Notes: generated by a model from the letters alone, not told the origin. 64,000 bases of DNA from CBDEGK01 sp965237855 (GCA_965237855.1 CBDEGK010000002.1:186001-250000); one strand, 5' to 3'; numbered from the stretch's first letter, positions 34,162 to 43,264 are shown. Numbers and translations are program-made.

Positions 34162-34734
34162 ATGATAGCCCTGAAAGATCTGTTAACGGAAATTCGCGCT
34201 TGCGAAAACTGTGAACTGCCGCTGGGCCCGAATCCGGTGGTGCGGGCCCACGAAAATGCCAGCTTGCTGATTATCGGGCAAGCGCCGGGCACCAAAGTAC
34301 ATCAATCGGGTATCCCCTGGGATGATCCCAGCGGCAACCGACTGCGCGGCTGGCTGCAAATGAAGCCCGAGGTATTTTACGATGAAAGCAAGATTGCCAT
34401 TGTGCCGATGGCCTTTTGTTACCCGGGTAAGGGAAAATCCGGAGATCTGCCACCGCCTCCGATCTGTTCCGAATTGTGGCATGAAAAATTGTTGGCGCAG
34501 ATGCCGCGTATCGAAATGACCCTGCTGGTGGGCAGTTACGCCCAAAACCGATACCTCGGTAAGAGCCGCGAAACCCTGACAGAGAGAGTGCAGCGCTGGC
34601 GCGACTTCGCGCCACAGTTCTGGCCCATGCCCCACCCTTCGCCCCGCAACCAGTTGTGGCTGCGCCGCAATCCCTGGTTTGAAGAGGAGGTTGTGGTGGC
34701 GCTGCGCCAGTCACTTGCCAAGCTGCGCCTGTAA
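34162..34734 (+). CDS. Uracil-DNA glycosylase family protein
   Basis: The 190-residue protein has IRACENCELPLG at the N-terminus, the UDG motif LLIIGQAPGTKVHQSG and a late MPHPSPRN motif, which are the water-activating and DNA-binding loops of the superfamily. It is shorter than Ung and lacks its characteristic motifs; it resembles the family annotated simply as uracil-DNA glycosylase family. It would remove uracil or a related base. The gene is divergent from the YbfF-like esterase. Confidence 0.82.
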   Translation: MIALKDLLTEIRACENCELPLGPNPVVRAHENASLLIIGQAPGTKVHQSGIPWDDPSGNRLRGWLQMKPEVFYDESKIAIVPMAFCYPGKGKSGDLPPPPICSELWHEKLLAQMPRIEMTLLVGSYAQNRYLGKSRETLTERVQRWRDFAPQFWPMPHPSPRNQLWLRRNPWFEEEVVVALRQSLAKLRL

Positions 34735-34773
34735 AATGGTATGGTGCCGCCCGTCTGTTTGATGGAGTGATGA

Positions 34774-35997
34774 GTGAACATTATTGAACCCGAATCTGTG
34801 GCCGTGTCCGGTGAACGACTCAATCGTATCGGTGAGCACCTGCGCGGCCGCTATATTGAGCCGGGCAAAATCGCCGGCAGCCTGACTTTGGTCGCTCGCG
34901 GTGGCGAGGTTTGCTACTTACAGGGCGAGGGCATGATGGATCTCGAGCGCCAGAAGCCGATGCAGGACGATGCGATTTTCCGCATTTACTCCATGAGCAA
35001 GCCGATTACCTCTGTCGCCTTAATGATGTTGCATGAGAGGGGCGTGTTCTCAATGAGCGATCCCGTGCGGCGCTTTATTCCGAGCTGGAAAAACCTCCAG
35101 ATCTACAAGGCGGGCACCTGGCCGCTGATGCAGACTGTGCCTGCCACCTCTGAAATGACCGTACGCGATCTGTTTATGCACACCTCCGGCCTGACCTATG
35201 GGTTCCTGCGAGGTACCAACGTTGATCGCGCCTACCGCCAATTGGAAGTGCAGCATATTCGCCCCGGTTATACCCTGCAGAACATGGTGGATGAACTGGC
35301 GGGACTGCCGCTGGAATTCAATCCCGGTGAAGAGTGGAACTACTCGGTGGCTACCGATGTGCTGGGTTACCTGGTGGAAGTACTGTCTGGACAGAGCCTG
35401 GCAGAGTATTTCCAGGAACATATTTTCGCGCCACTAGGTATGGACGACACCGCTTTTGAAATTGCCGACGACAAGATCGATCGTTTCTCCGCCTGTTACA
35501 CGCGCGATATGCAAAAGAAGCTGGTTTTACAGGATGATCCCCACCATAGTGAATATCGTGATCGTAGCTTTTATTCCGGCGGTGGTGGCTTGATATCGAC
35601 AATTGGAGATTACCACCGCTTTTGCCAAATGTTGATGAATGGCGGGGAACTGAATGGTCAGCGCATCCTGGGGCCGCGCACCATCGAATTTATGACGCAG
35701 AACCACCTGCCCGGGGGCATCGACATGAGCGAGTTTGCCCGCGGCAGCTTCAGCGAAACTGCCTATGAAGGTATAGGCTTCGGCCTTGGCTTTGCCCAGC
35801 GGGTCGATCCGGTCAAAGGTGGCACCCTGGGCTCCCTCGGCGAATACTTCTGGGGCGGCATGGCCAGTACCATCTTCTGGAATGACCCGGCTGAGGATTT
35901 GAGTGTCATCTTCATGACGCAATTGATTCCCTCCGGCACCTTTAATTTCCGGGGTCAGCTACAATCAATTATCTATTCCGCGTTACTCGACAACTGA
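34774..35997 (+). CDS. Serine hydrolase, class C beta-lactamase-like
   Basis: The 407-residue protein starts at GTG 34774, with GGAG six bases upstream. It has the SxxK motif in YSMSKPIT near residue 73 and a tyrosine motif in NYSVATD near residue 190; YSGGGGLIS follows further on. No signal peptide is visible, so it probably stays in the cytosol. Relatives are esterases or beta-lactamase-like hydrolases such as EstB. Its substrate is unknown. It is 16 bp upstream of the SDR gene at 36014. Confidence 0.9.
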   Translation: MNIIEPESVAVSGERLNRIGEHLRGRYIEPGKIAGSLTLVARGGEVCYLQGEGMMDLERQKPMQDDAIFRIYSMSKPITSVALMMLHERGVFSMSDPVRRFIPSWKNLQIYKAGTWPLMQTVPATSEMTVRDLFMHTSGLTYGFLRGTNVDRAYRQLEVQHIRPGYTLQNMVDELAGLPLEFNPGEEWNYSVATDVLGYLVEVLSGQSLAEYFQEHIFAPLGMDDTAFEIADDKIDRFSACYTRDMQKKLVLQDDPHHSEYRDRSFYSGGGGLISTIGDYHRFCQMLMNGGELNGQRILGPRTIEFMTQNHLPGGIDMSEFARGSFSETAYEGIGFGLGFAQRVDPVKGGTLGSLGEYFWGGMASTIFWNDPAEDLSVIFMTQLIPSGTFNFRGQLQSIIYSALLDN

Positions 35998-36013
35998 GCT
36001 GAGGAGACAGCGT

Positions 36014-36910
36014 ATGGGTTTCAATAGAAAATCGACCGCAGAACAGGTCACGGAAGGCCTCGACCTATCGGGTAAGACCATCGTTATTACTGGCGTGAAC
36101 TCTGGCCTGGGTTTGGAAAGCATGCGCGTGTTATGCCTGCGTGGCGCCCATGTGATTGGTTTGGCTCGAACGGTCTTCAAGGCTCGCGCTGCTTGTCAAC
36201 GGGTAGAGGGTAATGCCACGCCCGTCGTCTGTGAGCTGAGTGATCTAAATTCTGTTAAAGCGGCGGGAGCGATTATTCGGGGTATGGGTATGCCCATCGA
36301 CGTGCTGATAACCAATGCCGGTATTATGGCGCCGCACCAGCTCAGTCATGCCCACGGCCTTGAGATGCAGTTTGCCACCAATCACATGGGCCATTTTGTG
36401 TTGATTCAGCATTTGTTAGAGCAGGTAAAAAGCGCTGATGCCGGGCGTATCGTGATCCTGTCCAGCGCAGCGCATAACATGACCGTCAAGGGCGGCATCG
36501 ACTTCGACAATTTGGATGCCAGCCACGGTTACAGCCCCTGGCGTTTCTATGGCCAATCCAAGCTGGCGAACCTGTTAACTGCCCGCCATATGGCGCGCCA
36601 GTTAAAGGATAGTGGGGTAAAGGTTAATTCGCTGCACCCCGGGGTGATTCAGACCAACCTGACACGCAACGCGCGTGGCTTGGTGATGACCTTGATGGGC
36701 TTCTTTGCCAAACCCCTGGAGAAGACGGTGGCGCAGGGCGCGGCCACCCAGTGTTATGTGGCAGTCAACCCGGAAGCCGCTGATATCACCGGTGAGTATT
36801 TTTCCGACTGTGCCGTGGCCAAAAGTTCTGGGCCAGGACGCAATGAGTTATTAGCCGAAGAGCTGTGGAACCAGTCCCTGCAATTGGCGGGAGACTATCT
36901 CCCCGCCTGA
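36014..36910 (+). CDS. Short-chain dehydrogenase (retinol dehydrogenase-like)
   Basis: The 298-residue SDR has TGVNSGLGLESMRVL, ITNAGIM (the NNAG position), and SSAAHN with YGQSKLAN as catalytic Ser, Tyr and Lys. It resembles the WWOX/retinol dehydrogenase group. The C-terminal extension is longer than in classical SDRs. It is downstream of the serine hydrolase and its end overlaps the convergent greB by 16 bp. Confidence 0.9.
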   Translation: MGFNRKSTAEQVTEGLDLSGKTIVITGVNSGLGLESMRVLCLRGAHVIGLARTVFKARAACQRVEGNATPVVCELSDLNSVKAAGAIIRGMGMPIDVLITNAGIMAPHQLSHAHGLEMQFATNHMGHFVLIQHLLEQVKSADAGRIVILSSAAHNMTVKGGIDFDNLDASHGYSPWRFYGQSKLANLLTARHMARQLKDSGVKVNSLHPGVIQTNLTRNARGLVMTLMGFFAKPLEKTVAQGAATQCYVAVNPEAADITGEYFSDCAVAKSSGPGRNELLAEELWNQSLQLAGDYLPA

Positions 36911-37403
36911 TCGTAGCTGATAGCGGTGATGTACCAGTGTTTTTCACCAGCGGGGCTGCGTACCAGCACCTCGTCATCCAGCGCTTTGCCGATGAGGGAG
37001 CGCGCCATGGGTGAGTCCATGCTGAGTTTGTTTTGTTTCAGGTCAAACTCATCCGGGCCAACGATGCGGTAGCGCGCCTCTGTGCCATCCTCATCTTCCA
37101 GGGTAACCCAGGCACCGAAGAAGACCTTGTCGGTGTTGCCCGGTATGCGCTCCACAATCTCCAACTCATCGAGCCGCTTGTTGAGAAAACGCACTCGGCT
37201 GTCAATCTCCCGCAGGCGCCGCTTGCCGTAGATATAGTCACCGTTTTCCGAGCGGTCGCCATTCTTGGCCGCCTCGTGCACGGTAGCGGTTACCTGGGGT
37301 CGCTCGACCTTCCACAACTGGTGTAGCTCCGCGCGCAGTAATTGCTCCCCTTCCGGGTGATGTAAGCAGAGCCTCGTCTGCGGGGTGGTCGATAGCGTCC
37401 CAT
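36895..37403 (-). pseudogene. greB: Transcription elongation factor GreB, frameshifted
   Basis: The body (36895-37317 as an open frame) is clearly GreB: DRSENGDYIYGKRRLREID, VFFGAWVTLEDEDG and DSPMARSLIGKALDDEV. It lacks an acceptable start in that frame. The expected N-terminus MGRYRPPRRRGSAYIT is found in another frame from ATG 37403. The two join if one base is added in the GGG run at 37355-37357 (plus strand), giving YITPEGEQLL. So the gene carries a one-base deletion, or the sequence has a homopolymer error. GreB rescues backtracked RNA polymerase and is rarely lost. Confidence 0.78.
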
Positions 37404-37444
37404 GGGTTTATCTTAGTGTTTTTTCGCTGACTTGAGGATAGTAA

Positions 37445-38242
37445 GTGCACCGACTACTGATGAGCCTGCTGGCGCTGATGCCAATGTATGCCGGGGCCTG
37501 CATTGAACTGAGTGGTGAATTGCGCCAGGGTGCCCTGGTGTGGGGGCAGGTGTTGTCGAGCACCAAAGTGTTCCTGGATGACCGGCCGCTGCAGGTAGCG
37601 GGGGATGGCACCGTGGTATTTGGCTTCAGCCGGGATGCCCCAGGGGAAAGTATGCTGCGGGTCGAGGGAGCGGAATCCTGCTGGCAGCCGCTGGTGGTTC
37701 TAAGGCGGGACTACAAAATTCAGCGTATCGAGGGGGTTCCCCAGCAAACCGTGACCCCGGGGCCGGAACACCAGGAGCGGATTCGTCGGGAACAGGCGCT
37801 GGTCAACAGCGCTCGTGCCCGCAGTGCTGACTACCCGCATTTTGCAGCTGGCTTTGAATGGCCCGCACAGGGCCCTATTTCGGGAGTATATGGCAGTCAG
37901 CGTGTGTACAACGGCAGCCCCGGCCGGCCCCATTATGGTGTCGATGTCGCATCCCCGACGGGTACACCCGTCAGTGCGCCCGGTGCCGGCGTCGTGGTAT
38001 TGGCAGAGGCGGATTTATTCTATTCCGGTGGCACGGTGATCATCGATCACGGTATGCAGGTCTTCTCCAGCTTTTTGCATATGAGCAAAGTGCATGCTGT
38101 GGTGGGGCAAGCGGTTGAGCGCGGCGAGCTAATCGGCGAGATTGGTGCCAGCGGCCGGGCCACCGGGCCCCACCTGGACTGGCGCATGAAGTGGCGAAGT
38201 CACTGGATTGATCCGCAGTTGCTGGTACCACCTATGCCCTGA
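37445..38242 (+). CDS. M23-family peptidase
   Basis: The 265-residue protein starts at GTG 37445 with a signal peptide (LLMSLLALMPMYAGAC). The C-terminal M23 (LytM) domain has PHYGVDVASPTGTPV, SSFLHMSKVHAVVGQAV and ATGPHLDWRMKW, which contain the zinc-binding His and Asp residues in the usual spacing. It would cut peptidoglycan cross-links or act in cell-envelope remodelling. The middle (residues 110-140) is an arginine-rich linker. It is divergent from greB. Confidence 0.9.
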   Translation: MHRLLMSLLALMPMYAGACIELSGELRQGALVWGQVLSSTKVFLDDRPLQVAGDGTVVFGFSRDAPGESMLRVEGAESCWQPLVVLRRDYKIQRIEGVPQQTVTPGPEHQERIRREQALVNSARARSADYPHFAAGFEWPAQGPISGVYGSQRVYNGSPGRPHYGVDVASPTGTPVSAPGAGVVVLAEADLFYSGGTVIIDHGMQVFSSFLHMSKVHAVVGQAVERGELIGEIGASGRATGPHLDWRMKWRSHWIDPQLLVPPMP

Positions 38243-38290
38243 AAGTGCTTATAATACCGGCCCTTAAATGCACTACTTAAAGAGTACCTC

Positions 38291-38476
38291 ATGCTGGACA
38301 AAAAACTGCTGAGCATCCTGGTGTGCCCCGTGAGCAAAGCACCCCTGGAATATGATGAAGAGAAGCAGGAACTGGTGTGTAAGGCCAGCGGCCTGGCCTA
38401 CCCCGTACGCGACGGTATCCCAGTGATGCTGGAGAGCGAAGCGCGCCAGCTCAGTGCTGACGAGAAGCTGGGCTGA
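38291..38476 (+). CDS. Trm112-family / YcaR-like protein
   Basis: The 61-residue protein has MLDKKLLSILVCPVSKAPLEYDEE and LVCKASGLAYPVRDGIPVMLESEAR, the YcaR/UPF0434 pattern. The first cysteine is kept but the second CxxC partner appears only as SK, so zinc binding is not assured. In many gammaproteobacteria it lies beside kdsB; here it precedes the HIT gene. The role is uncertain. Confidence 0.9.
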   Translation: MLDKKLLSILVCPVSKAPLEYDEEKQELVCKASGLAYPVRDGIPVMLESEARQLSADEKLG

Positions 38477-38480
38477 GCGT

Positions 38481-38837
38481 ATGTCGGACACCATTTTTGC
38501 CAAGATTATCAGTGGCGAGATCCCCAGCGATTTTATCTACGAAGATGAACACTGTGTGGCGATCCACGACATCAACCCCAAGGCGCCGGTGCATGTACTG
38601 ATTATTCCGCGCAAGCCGATCCCCAAGATTTCAGATGCAACCGTCGAGGATCAGGCCCTGTTGGGGCACCTGATGCTGGTTGTGGGGAAGGTAGCAGAAC
38701 AGCTGGGTGTGACTGATGCGTTCAACGTCATCGTCAATAACGGCGAGGCTGCCGGGATGACGATCCACCATCTACACCTGCACATTATGGCCGGACGCAA
38801 TTTCGCCGAAGAGCAAATGGCAGAGAACCTGAAATAA
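38481..38837 (+). CDS. HIT-family protein (HinT-like)
   Basis: From ATG 38481 it encodes 118 residues; ATG 38454 is in frame but has no conserved residues. The HIT motif MTIHHLHLHIMAGRNF carries the His-x-His-x-His triad. The fold is that of HinT, a purine nucleoside phosphoramidase. It is five bases after the YcaR-like gene and three before alaS, so the three genes are probably co-transcribed. Confidence 0.92.
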   Translation: MSDTIFAKIISGEIPSDFIYEDEHCVAIHDINPKAPVHVLIIPRKPIPKISDATVEDQALLGHLMLVVGKVAEQLGVTDAFNVIVNNGEAAGMTIHHLHLHIMAGRNFAEEQMAENLK

Positions 38838-38840
38838 GCC

Positions 38841-41435
38841 ATGAAAAGCGCAGACATTCGCGAGGCCTTTCTCGCCTACTTTGAAGAGCAGCAACATACC
38901 CGCGTCGACAGCTGTTCGCTGGTGCCTGAGAACGACCCCACCTTGTTGTTCACCAACGCGGGGATGAACCAGTTCAAGGATGTGTTCCTGGGTGTTGAAA
39001 AACGGCCCTATGTTCGCGCTACCTCCAGCCAGCGTTGCGTGCGTGCCGGTGGCAAGCACAACGACCTGGAGAATGTCGGCTATACCGCACGTCATCACAC
39101 CTTTTTTGAAATGATGGGCAACTTCAGCTTTGGCGACTATTTCAAGCGCGAGGCGATCAAGTTCTGTTGGGAGTTCCTGACGGTCAAGCTGGGCTTGCCA
39201 GAAGAAAAATTGTGGGTGACGGTTCACGTCAGTGACGATGAAGCGGCCGATATCTGGCTCAAGGAATTGGGTGTCAGCGCCGAGCGTTTCTCACGTCTGG
39301 ACCAAGAAAATTTTTGGCAGATGGGCGATACCGGCCCCTGCGGGCCCTGTTCAGAGGTTTTCTATGACCACGGCGCGGATGTGCCCGGTGGTCCCCCCGG
39401 TAGCGAAAACGGTGATCTCGATCGCTATATAGAAATTTGGAACCTGGTGTTCATGCAGTACAACCGGGACAGCAGCGGCACTATGGAGCCACTGCCGGCA
39501 CCCTCGGTGGATACCGGTATGGGACTGGAGCGCCTGGCGGCGGTAATGCAAGGCGTGCACACTAACTACGAAATAGACCTGTTCCAGAGCCTGCTCAGAG
39601 CCGCAGCGAAATTGTTTGGGCGTGACAGCATTGAAGAAAACTCTCTCAACGTGATCGTCGACCATATTCGCTCCTGCTCCTTCCTGGTATTGGATGGCGT
39701 ATTGCCCAGCAATGAAGGGCGCGGTTATGTATTGCGGCGCATCATTCGCCGCGCGATTCGCCACGGCAACAAACTGGGGGCGACCGAACCGTTTTTCAGC
39801 AAGCTGGTTGCCCCGCTGGTGGCAGAGATGGGCGGCGCCTATCCGGACCTGGTGCAGCAGCAGGCTCGCATTGAATCCGTGTTGTTGGGTGAGGAAGAGC
39901 AGTTTGCCAAGACCCTCGATAATGGCATGGGTATCCTCGAAGAAGCCCTGGCCAAGCTGCCAGGTACTGAAATTCCCGGTGAGTTGGTGTTCAAGCTCTA
40001 TGATACCTACGGATTCCCCGTGGACCTGACCAACGATATAGCCCGGGAGCGGGAATTGAGCCTGGACATGGCCGGTTATGAAGCGGCCATGGCCGAGCAG
40101 CGCCGTCGTTCCCAGGACGCCGGCAGTTTTTCGGTCGACTACAACGATGTACTCAAGCTCGATGGCAGCACAGAGTTTACCGGCTATAAGCAGCTCGCCG
40201 CCGATGCCAGCGTGACTGCCCTGCTCAAAGACGGGGAGATGGTCGATAACCTCTCGGCCGGCGATGAGGGCGCCATAATTCTCGATAACACGCCGTTTTA
40301 CGGTGAATCTGGTGGCCAGGTCGGTGATACCGGTTACCTGTCAGGCAGCGCAAAATTCGAGGTACGCGATACTACCAAGGGCGGTGCTCATCACCTGCAT
40401 CACGGTGTGGTATTGGACGGCCAGATCAAGTTGGGCCAATCCTTGACCGCTGAGGTCGATGGCGGTGTTCGCGGCGCCACCGCGCTCAACCACTCCGCCA
40501 CTCATTTACTGCACGCAGCGCTTCGGCAGGTATTGGGAGACCACGTGGTGCAGAAGGGCAGCCTGGTGGATTCCCAGAAACTGCGGTTTGATTTTTCTCA
40601 TGCCGAGGCCGTGAGCAAAAGCCAGCTGAAACAAATCGAAAGCCTGGTCAATGACCAGGTGCGCGTTAACAGCACCGTCGAAACCAGGATTACCGACATG
40701 GAGTCTGCCGTAGAGGCGGGTGCTATGGCTTTGTTCGGTGAGAAATACGGTGATGAAGTGCGGGTATTGAGCATGGGCGGAAAATTCTCCGTCGAACTCT
40801 GTGGTGGTACTCACGTTGAGCGAACCGGTGATATTGGCCTGATACGAATCACCTCTGAGTCTGGTATTTCTGCTGGCGTACGGCGCCTGGAGGCGGTCAC
40901 CGGAGCCGCTGCACTGGCATTGTTTGATGAAGCTGATGAGCAGATCGCGGCTGTTTGCAATGTGGTGAAGGGCACGCCTGCGAATGTGGCGGACAAGGTG
41001 GCCAGCTTGAGGGCCGAGAACCGTGAGCTGGAAAAGCAACTGACACAGCTCAAACAGAAGTTGGCCAGTTCCGCCGGTGGTGATCTTGCCTCCCAGGCAG
41101 TGGAAGTAAATGGCGCCAAGGTACTGGCCGCGTTACTCGAAGGGGCCGATCCCAAATCCCTGCGCGATACCGTTGATCAATTGAAGAACAAACTGGGCAC
41201 CGCGGTGATCCTGTTGGCTGCCGCTGATGGGGATAAAATTGCCCTGGCAGCCGGCGTTACCATGGACCTCACGGACAAGGTCAAGGCCGGTGACCTGATG
41301 AAGGAATTTGCCGGTCGTCTCGGCGGCAAAGGTGGCGGGCGCCCGGACATGGCCCAGGGCGGTGGCACCGATACCGCGGCTCTCCCCGCCGCGCTCGAGG
41401 ATGTCCCCGGCTGGGTGGAGGCCCGGCTCAGCTAA
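38841..41435 (+). CDS. alaS: Alanyl-tRNA synthetase
   Basis: The 864-residue enzyme charges tRNA-Ala. The catalytic core begins with MKSADIREAFLAYFEEQQH, RHHTFFEMMGNFSFGDYF, and motif 2/3 regions; the editing domain has NHSATHLLHAALRQVLG (HxxxH) and CGGTHVERTG. A C-terminal domain with DLTDKVKAGDLMKEFAGRLGGKGGGRPDMAQGGG completes it. The length matches the bacterial enzyme. A short hairpin of the dispersed repeat type follows the stop. Confidence 0.97.
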   Translation: MKSADIREAFLAYFEEQQHTRVDSCSLVPENDPTLLFTNAGMNQFKDVFLGVEKRPYVRATSSQRCVRAGGKHNDLENVGYTARHHTFFEMMGNFSFGDYFKREAIKFCWEFLTVKLGLPEEKLWVTVHVSDDEAADIWLKELGVSAERFSRLDQENFWQMGDTGPCGPCSEVFYDHGADVPGGPPGSENGDLDRYIEIWNLVFMQYNRDSSGTMEPLPAPSVDTGMGLERLAAVMQGVHTNYEIDLFQSLLRAAAKLFGRDSIEENSLNVIVDHIRSCSFLVLDGVLPSNEGRGYVLRRIIRRAIRHGNKLGATEPFFSKLVAPLVAEMGGAYPDLVQQQARIESVLLGEEEQFAKTLDNGMGILEEALAKLPGTEIPGELVFKLYDTYGFPVDLTNDIARERELSLDMAGYEAAMAEQRRRSQDAGSFSVDYNDVLKLDGSTEFTGYKQLAADASVTALLKDGEMVDNLSAGDEGAIILDNTPFYGESGGQVGDTGYLSGSAKFEVRDTTKGGAHHLHHGVVLDGQIKLGQSLTAEVDGGVRGATALNHSATHLLHAALRQVLGDHVVQKGSLVDSQKLRFDFSHAEAVSKSQLKQIESLVNDQVRVNSTVETRITDMESAVEAGAMALFGEKYGDEVRVLSMGGKFSVELCGGTHVERTGDIGLIRITSESGISAGVRRLEAVTGAAALALFDEADEQIAAVCNVVKGTPANVADKVASLRAENRELEKQLTQLKQKLASSAGGDLASQAVEVNGAKVLAALLEGADPKSLRDTVDQLKNKLGTAVILLAAADGDKIALAAGVTMDLTDKVKAGDLMKEFAGRLGGKGGGRPDMAQGGGTDTAALPAALEDVPGWVEARLS

Positions 41436-41456
41436 AAGGGTACTGACCCCTTTTAG
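41432..41456 (+). terminator. alaS terminator, half copy of GGGGTCAG repeat
   Basis: CTAAAAGGG, seven bases, then CCCTTTTAG forms a hairpin at the alaS stop. The core is identical to the right arm of the palindrome at 5378-5400. It is both a likely terminator and a partial member (copy G) of the dispersed repeat family. Confidence 0.65.
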
Positions 41457-41481
41457 CGCAATAATCCCGTAACTGTATAAT
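41453..41481 (+). promoter_or_regulatory. Candidate lysC promoter
   Basis: TATAAT at 41476-41481 lies 62 bp before the lysC ATG. The hexamer 17 bases upstream, TTAGCG, is a weak -35. It sits just after the alaS terminator, as expected for a separate transcription start. Confidence 0.4.
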
Positions 41482-41542
41482 TTCCAAGCATTTTAGTGTT
41501 TAATGGCGCCCCGTTTTCCGGAGAGCTGGGTCTCCTACGCAC

Positions 41543-42772
41543 ATGAGCTTAATTGTCCAAAAATTCGGCGGTACCTCTGTTAGCAGCATCGAGAAAATCG
41601 AGGCTGTGGCGGACAAGCTCGCCCGTTTCCGGGCGGATGGCCACCAGTTGGTGGTTGTCGTGTCCGCTATGAGTGGCGAAACCAACCGCCTCATCGCCCT
41701 GGCCCAGGAAGTCCAGGAAGCCCCCGTGCCGCGAGAACTGGACGTGCTGGTGAGTACCGGCGAGCAGGTCACCACGGCATTGCTGAGTATGGCCTTGGCC
41801 AAGCGCGGTATTCCCGCCAAATCCGCCAATGGCAGCCAGGTACGGATACTGACCGACGACTCCCACACCAAGGCCCGCATCAAGGAAATCGATGACCAGC
41901 GTCTACGCGAAGATCTTGACGATGGCAATATCATTGTTGTCGCCGGCTTCCAGGGCGTGGACGAGCAGGGCAATATCACCACCCTGGGGCGCGGTGGTTC
42001 CGACACTACCGCGGTTGCCCTGGCAGCGGCCCTGAAAGCCGATGAATGCCAGATCTATACGGATGTGGATGGCGTCTATACCACCGATCCGCGCATGGTC
42101 GACGGTGCCAAGCGCCTGGATAGCATCACCTTCGAGGAAATGCTGGAAATGGCCAGCATGGGCTCCAAGGTCCTACAGATTCGTGCCGTGGAATTCGCCG
42201 GCAAGTACAATGTACCCCTGCGGGTGTTGCACAGCTTTGAAGACGGCCCCGGCACCCTGATCAGAACAGAGGAAGAAAGCGATATGGAAGCCCCGACAAT
42301 TGCAGGCATCGCCTTTACCCGGGACGAGGCCAAGATTACGGTGCTGGGTGTACCCGATACCCCCGGTGTGGCCCACAAAATTCTTGGGCCGGTTGGCGCG
42401 GCCAATATAGAGGTAGACGTGATTGTCCAGAACATCGCCGAGGACAATAGCACCGACTTCACCTTTACCGTGCACCGCAATGACATGGAACAGGCTGCGG
42501 AGATAGTTACGCGCGTCGCCAATGAGCTCAACGCCCGCGAAGTACGCACTGATGACAAGATCGCCAAGGTGTCGCTGGTAGGGGTGGGTATGCGCTCCCA
42601 TGCCGGTGTGGCCAGCCAGATGTTTGCCTCCCTGGCAGAGGTGGGTATCAATATTCAGATGATCACCACGTCGGAGATCAAAATCTCTGTTGTTATCGAC
42701 GAAAAGTTCCTGGAATTGGCCGTGCGCTCTCTGCATGCCGAATTTGAGCTTGACCAGGACGCCGATAAATAG
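41543..42772 (+). CDS. lysC: Aspartate kinase
   Basis: The 409-residue enzyme phosphorylates aspartate, the first step to lysine, threonine and methionine. The N-terminus has IVQKFGGTSVSSIEKIE, then TLGRGGSDTTAVALA. Two C-terminal ACT domains begin near residue 260 (ITVLGVPDTPGVAHKILGPVG, and VSLVGVGMRSHAGVASQMF), so feedback control by lysine/threonine is likely. Starts MSLIVQ. It precedes csrA, as in many gammaproteobacteria. Confidence 0.96.
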   Translation: MSLIVQKFGGTSVSSIEKIEAVADKLARFRADGHQLVVVVSAMSGETNRLIALAQEVQEAPVPRELDVLVSTGEQVTTALLSMALAKRGIPAKSANGSQVRILTDDSHTKARIKEIDDQRLREDLDDGNIIVVAGFQGVDEQGNITTLGRGGSDTTAVALAAALKADECQIYTDVDGVYTTDPRMVDGAKRLDSITFEEMLEMASMGSKVLQIRAVEFAGKYNVPLRVLHSFEDGPGTLIRTEEESDMEAPTIAGIAFTRDEAKITVLGVPDTPGVAHKILGPVGAANIEVDVIVQNIAEDNSTDFTFTVHRNDMEQAAEIVTRVANELNAREVRTDDKIAKVSLVGVGMRSHAGVASQMFASLAEVGINIQMITTSEIKISVVIDEKFLELAVRSLHAEFELDQDADK

Positions 42773-42920
42773 TACATATACGTACTAATAACGGTAGTAA
42801 TAACTACAATCTATAGTGTAGTTGCAAATAGCCCATACTGAACGATACTAATAACGTGGTACTTTAAATCTTGACGTGCATTGGTAGGGCCGCACCTGCA
42901 ATGGAATTAGGAACAATGCC

Positions 42921-43109
42921 ATGTTAATTCTTACCCGACGCGTCGGGGAAACGCTAATGATTGGCGATGAAGTCACCGTGACGGTGCTTGGTGTCAAAGG
43001 CAACCAGGTGCGATTGGGTGTCAATGCACCTAAACATATAGCCGTGCATCGCGAAGAAATCTACAACCGTATTCAAGAAGAACAAGGATTGCCCAAACAG
43101 CCCGAATAA
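42921..43109 (+). CDS. csrA: Carbon storage regulator CsrA
   Basis: The 62-residue protein MLILTRRVGETLMIGDEVTV with VKGNQVRLGVNAPKHIAVHREEIY matches CsrA over its whole length. It binds GGA motifs in mRNA leaders and controls translation. AGGA lies nine bases before the ATG. It is 148 bp after lysC and 54 bp before tRNA-Ser, the order known from other gammaproteobacteria. Confidence 0.97.
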   Translation: MLILTRRVGETLMIGDEVTVTVLGVKGNQVRLGVNAPKHIAVHREEIYNRIQEEQGLPKQPE

Positions 43110-43123
43110 CGGCCGTTTCGCCC

Positions 43124-43151
43124 TTTGATTTCCCGTTCGTTGTGGTATCAT
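43124..43151 (+). promoter_or_regulatory. tRNA-Ser promoter with GC-rich discriminator
   Basis: TTTGAT, 16 bases, then TATCAT lies 12 bases before the tRNA. The discriminator after the -10 reads CCCGCGCC, a GC-rich run typical of stable RNA promoters under stringent control. Confidence 0.5.
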
Positions 43152-43163
43152 CCCGCGCCTTAC

Positions 43164-43254
43164 GGAGAGCTGGCCGAGCGGCTGAAGGCGCGCCCCTGCT
43201 AAGGGCGTATAGGTTAATACCCTATCGAGGGTTCGAATCCCTCGCTCTCCGCCA
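43164..43254 (+). tRNA. tRNA-Ser(GCU)
   Basis: GGAGAGC (43164-43170) pairs with GCTCTCC (43244-43250), followed by G and an encoded CCA. The anticodon stem CGCCC/GGGCG encloses CTGCTAA, giving anticodon GCT. A long variable arm (TATAGG...CCTATC) and the T-arm GAGGG-TTCGAAT-CCCTC confirm a serine tRNA. An IS481-type element starts about 10 bp behind it. Confidence 0.96.
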
Positions 43255-43264
43255 CACAGTCTGG

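Noticed and set aside
37238..37450. Open frame upstream of greB as an independent gene
   Set aside because: Its first 16 residues match the GreB N-terminus, so it is the displaced start of that gene, not a new one.
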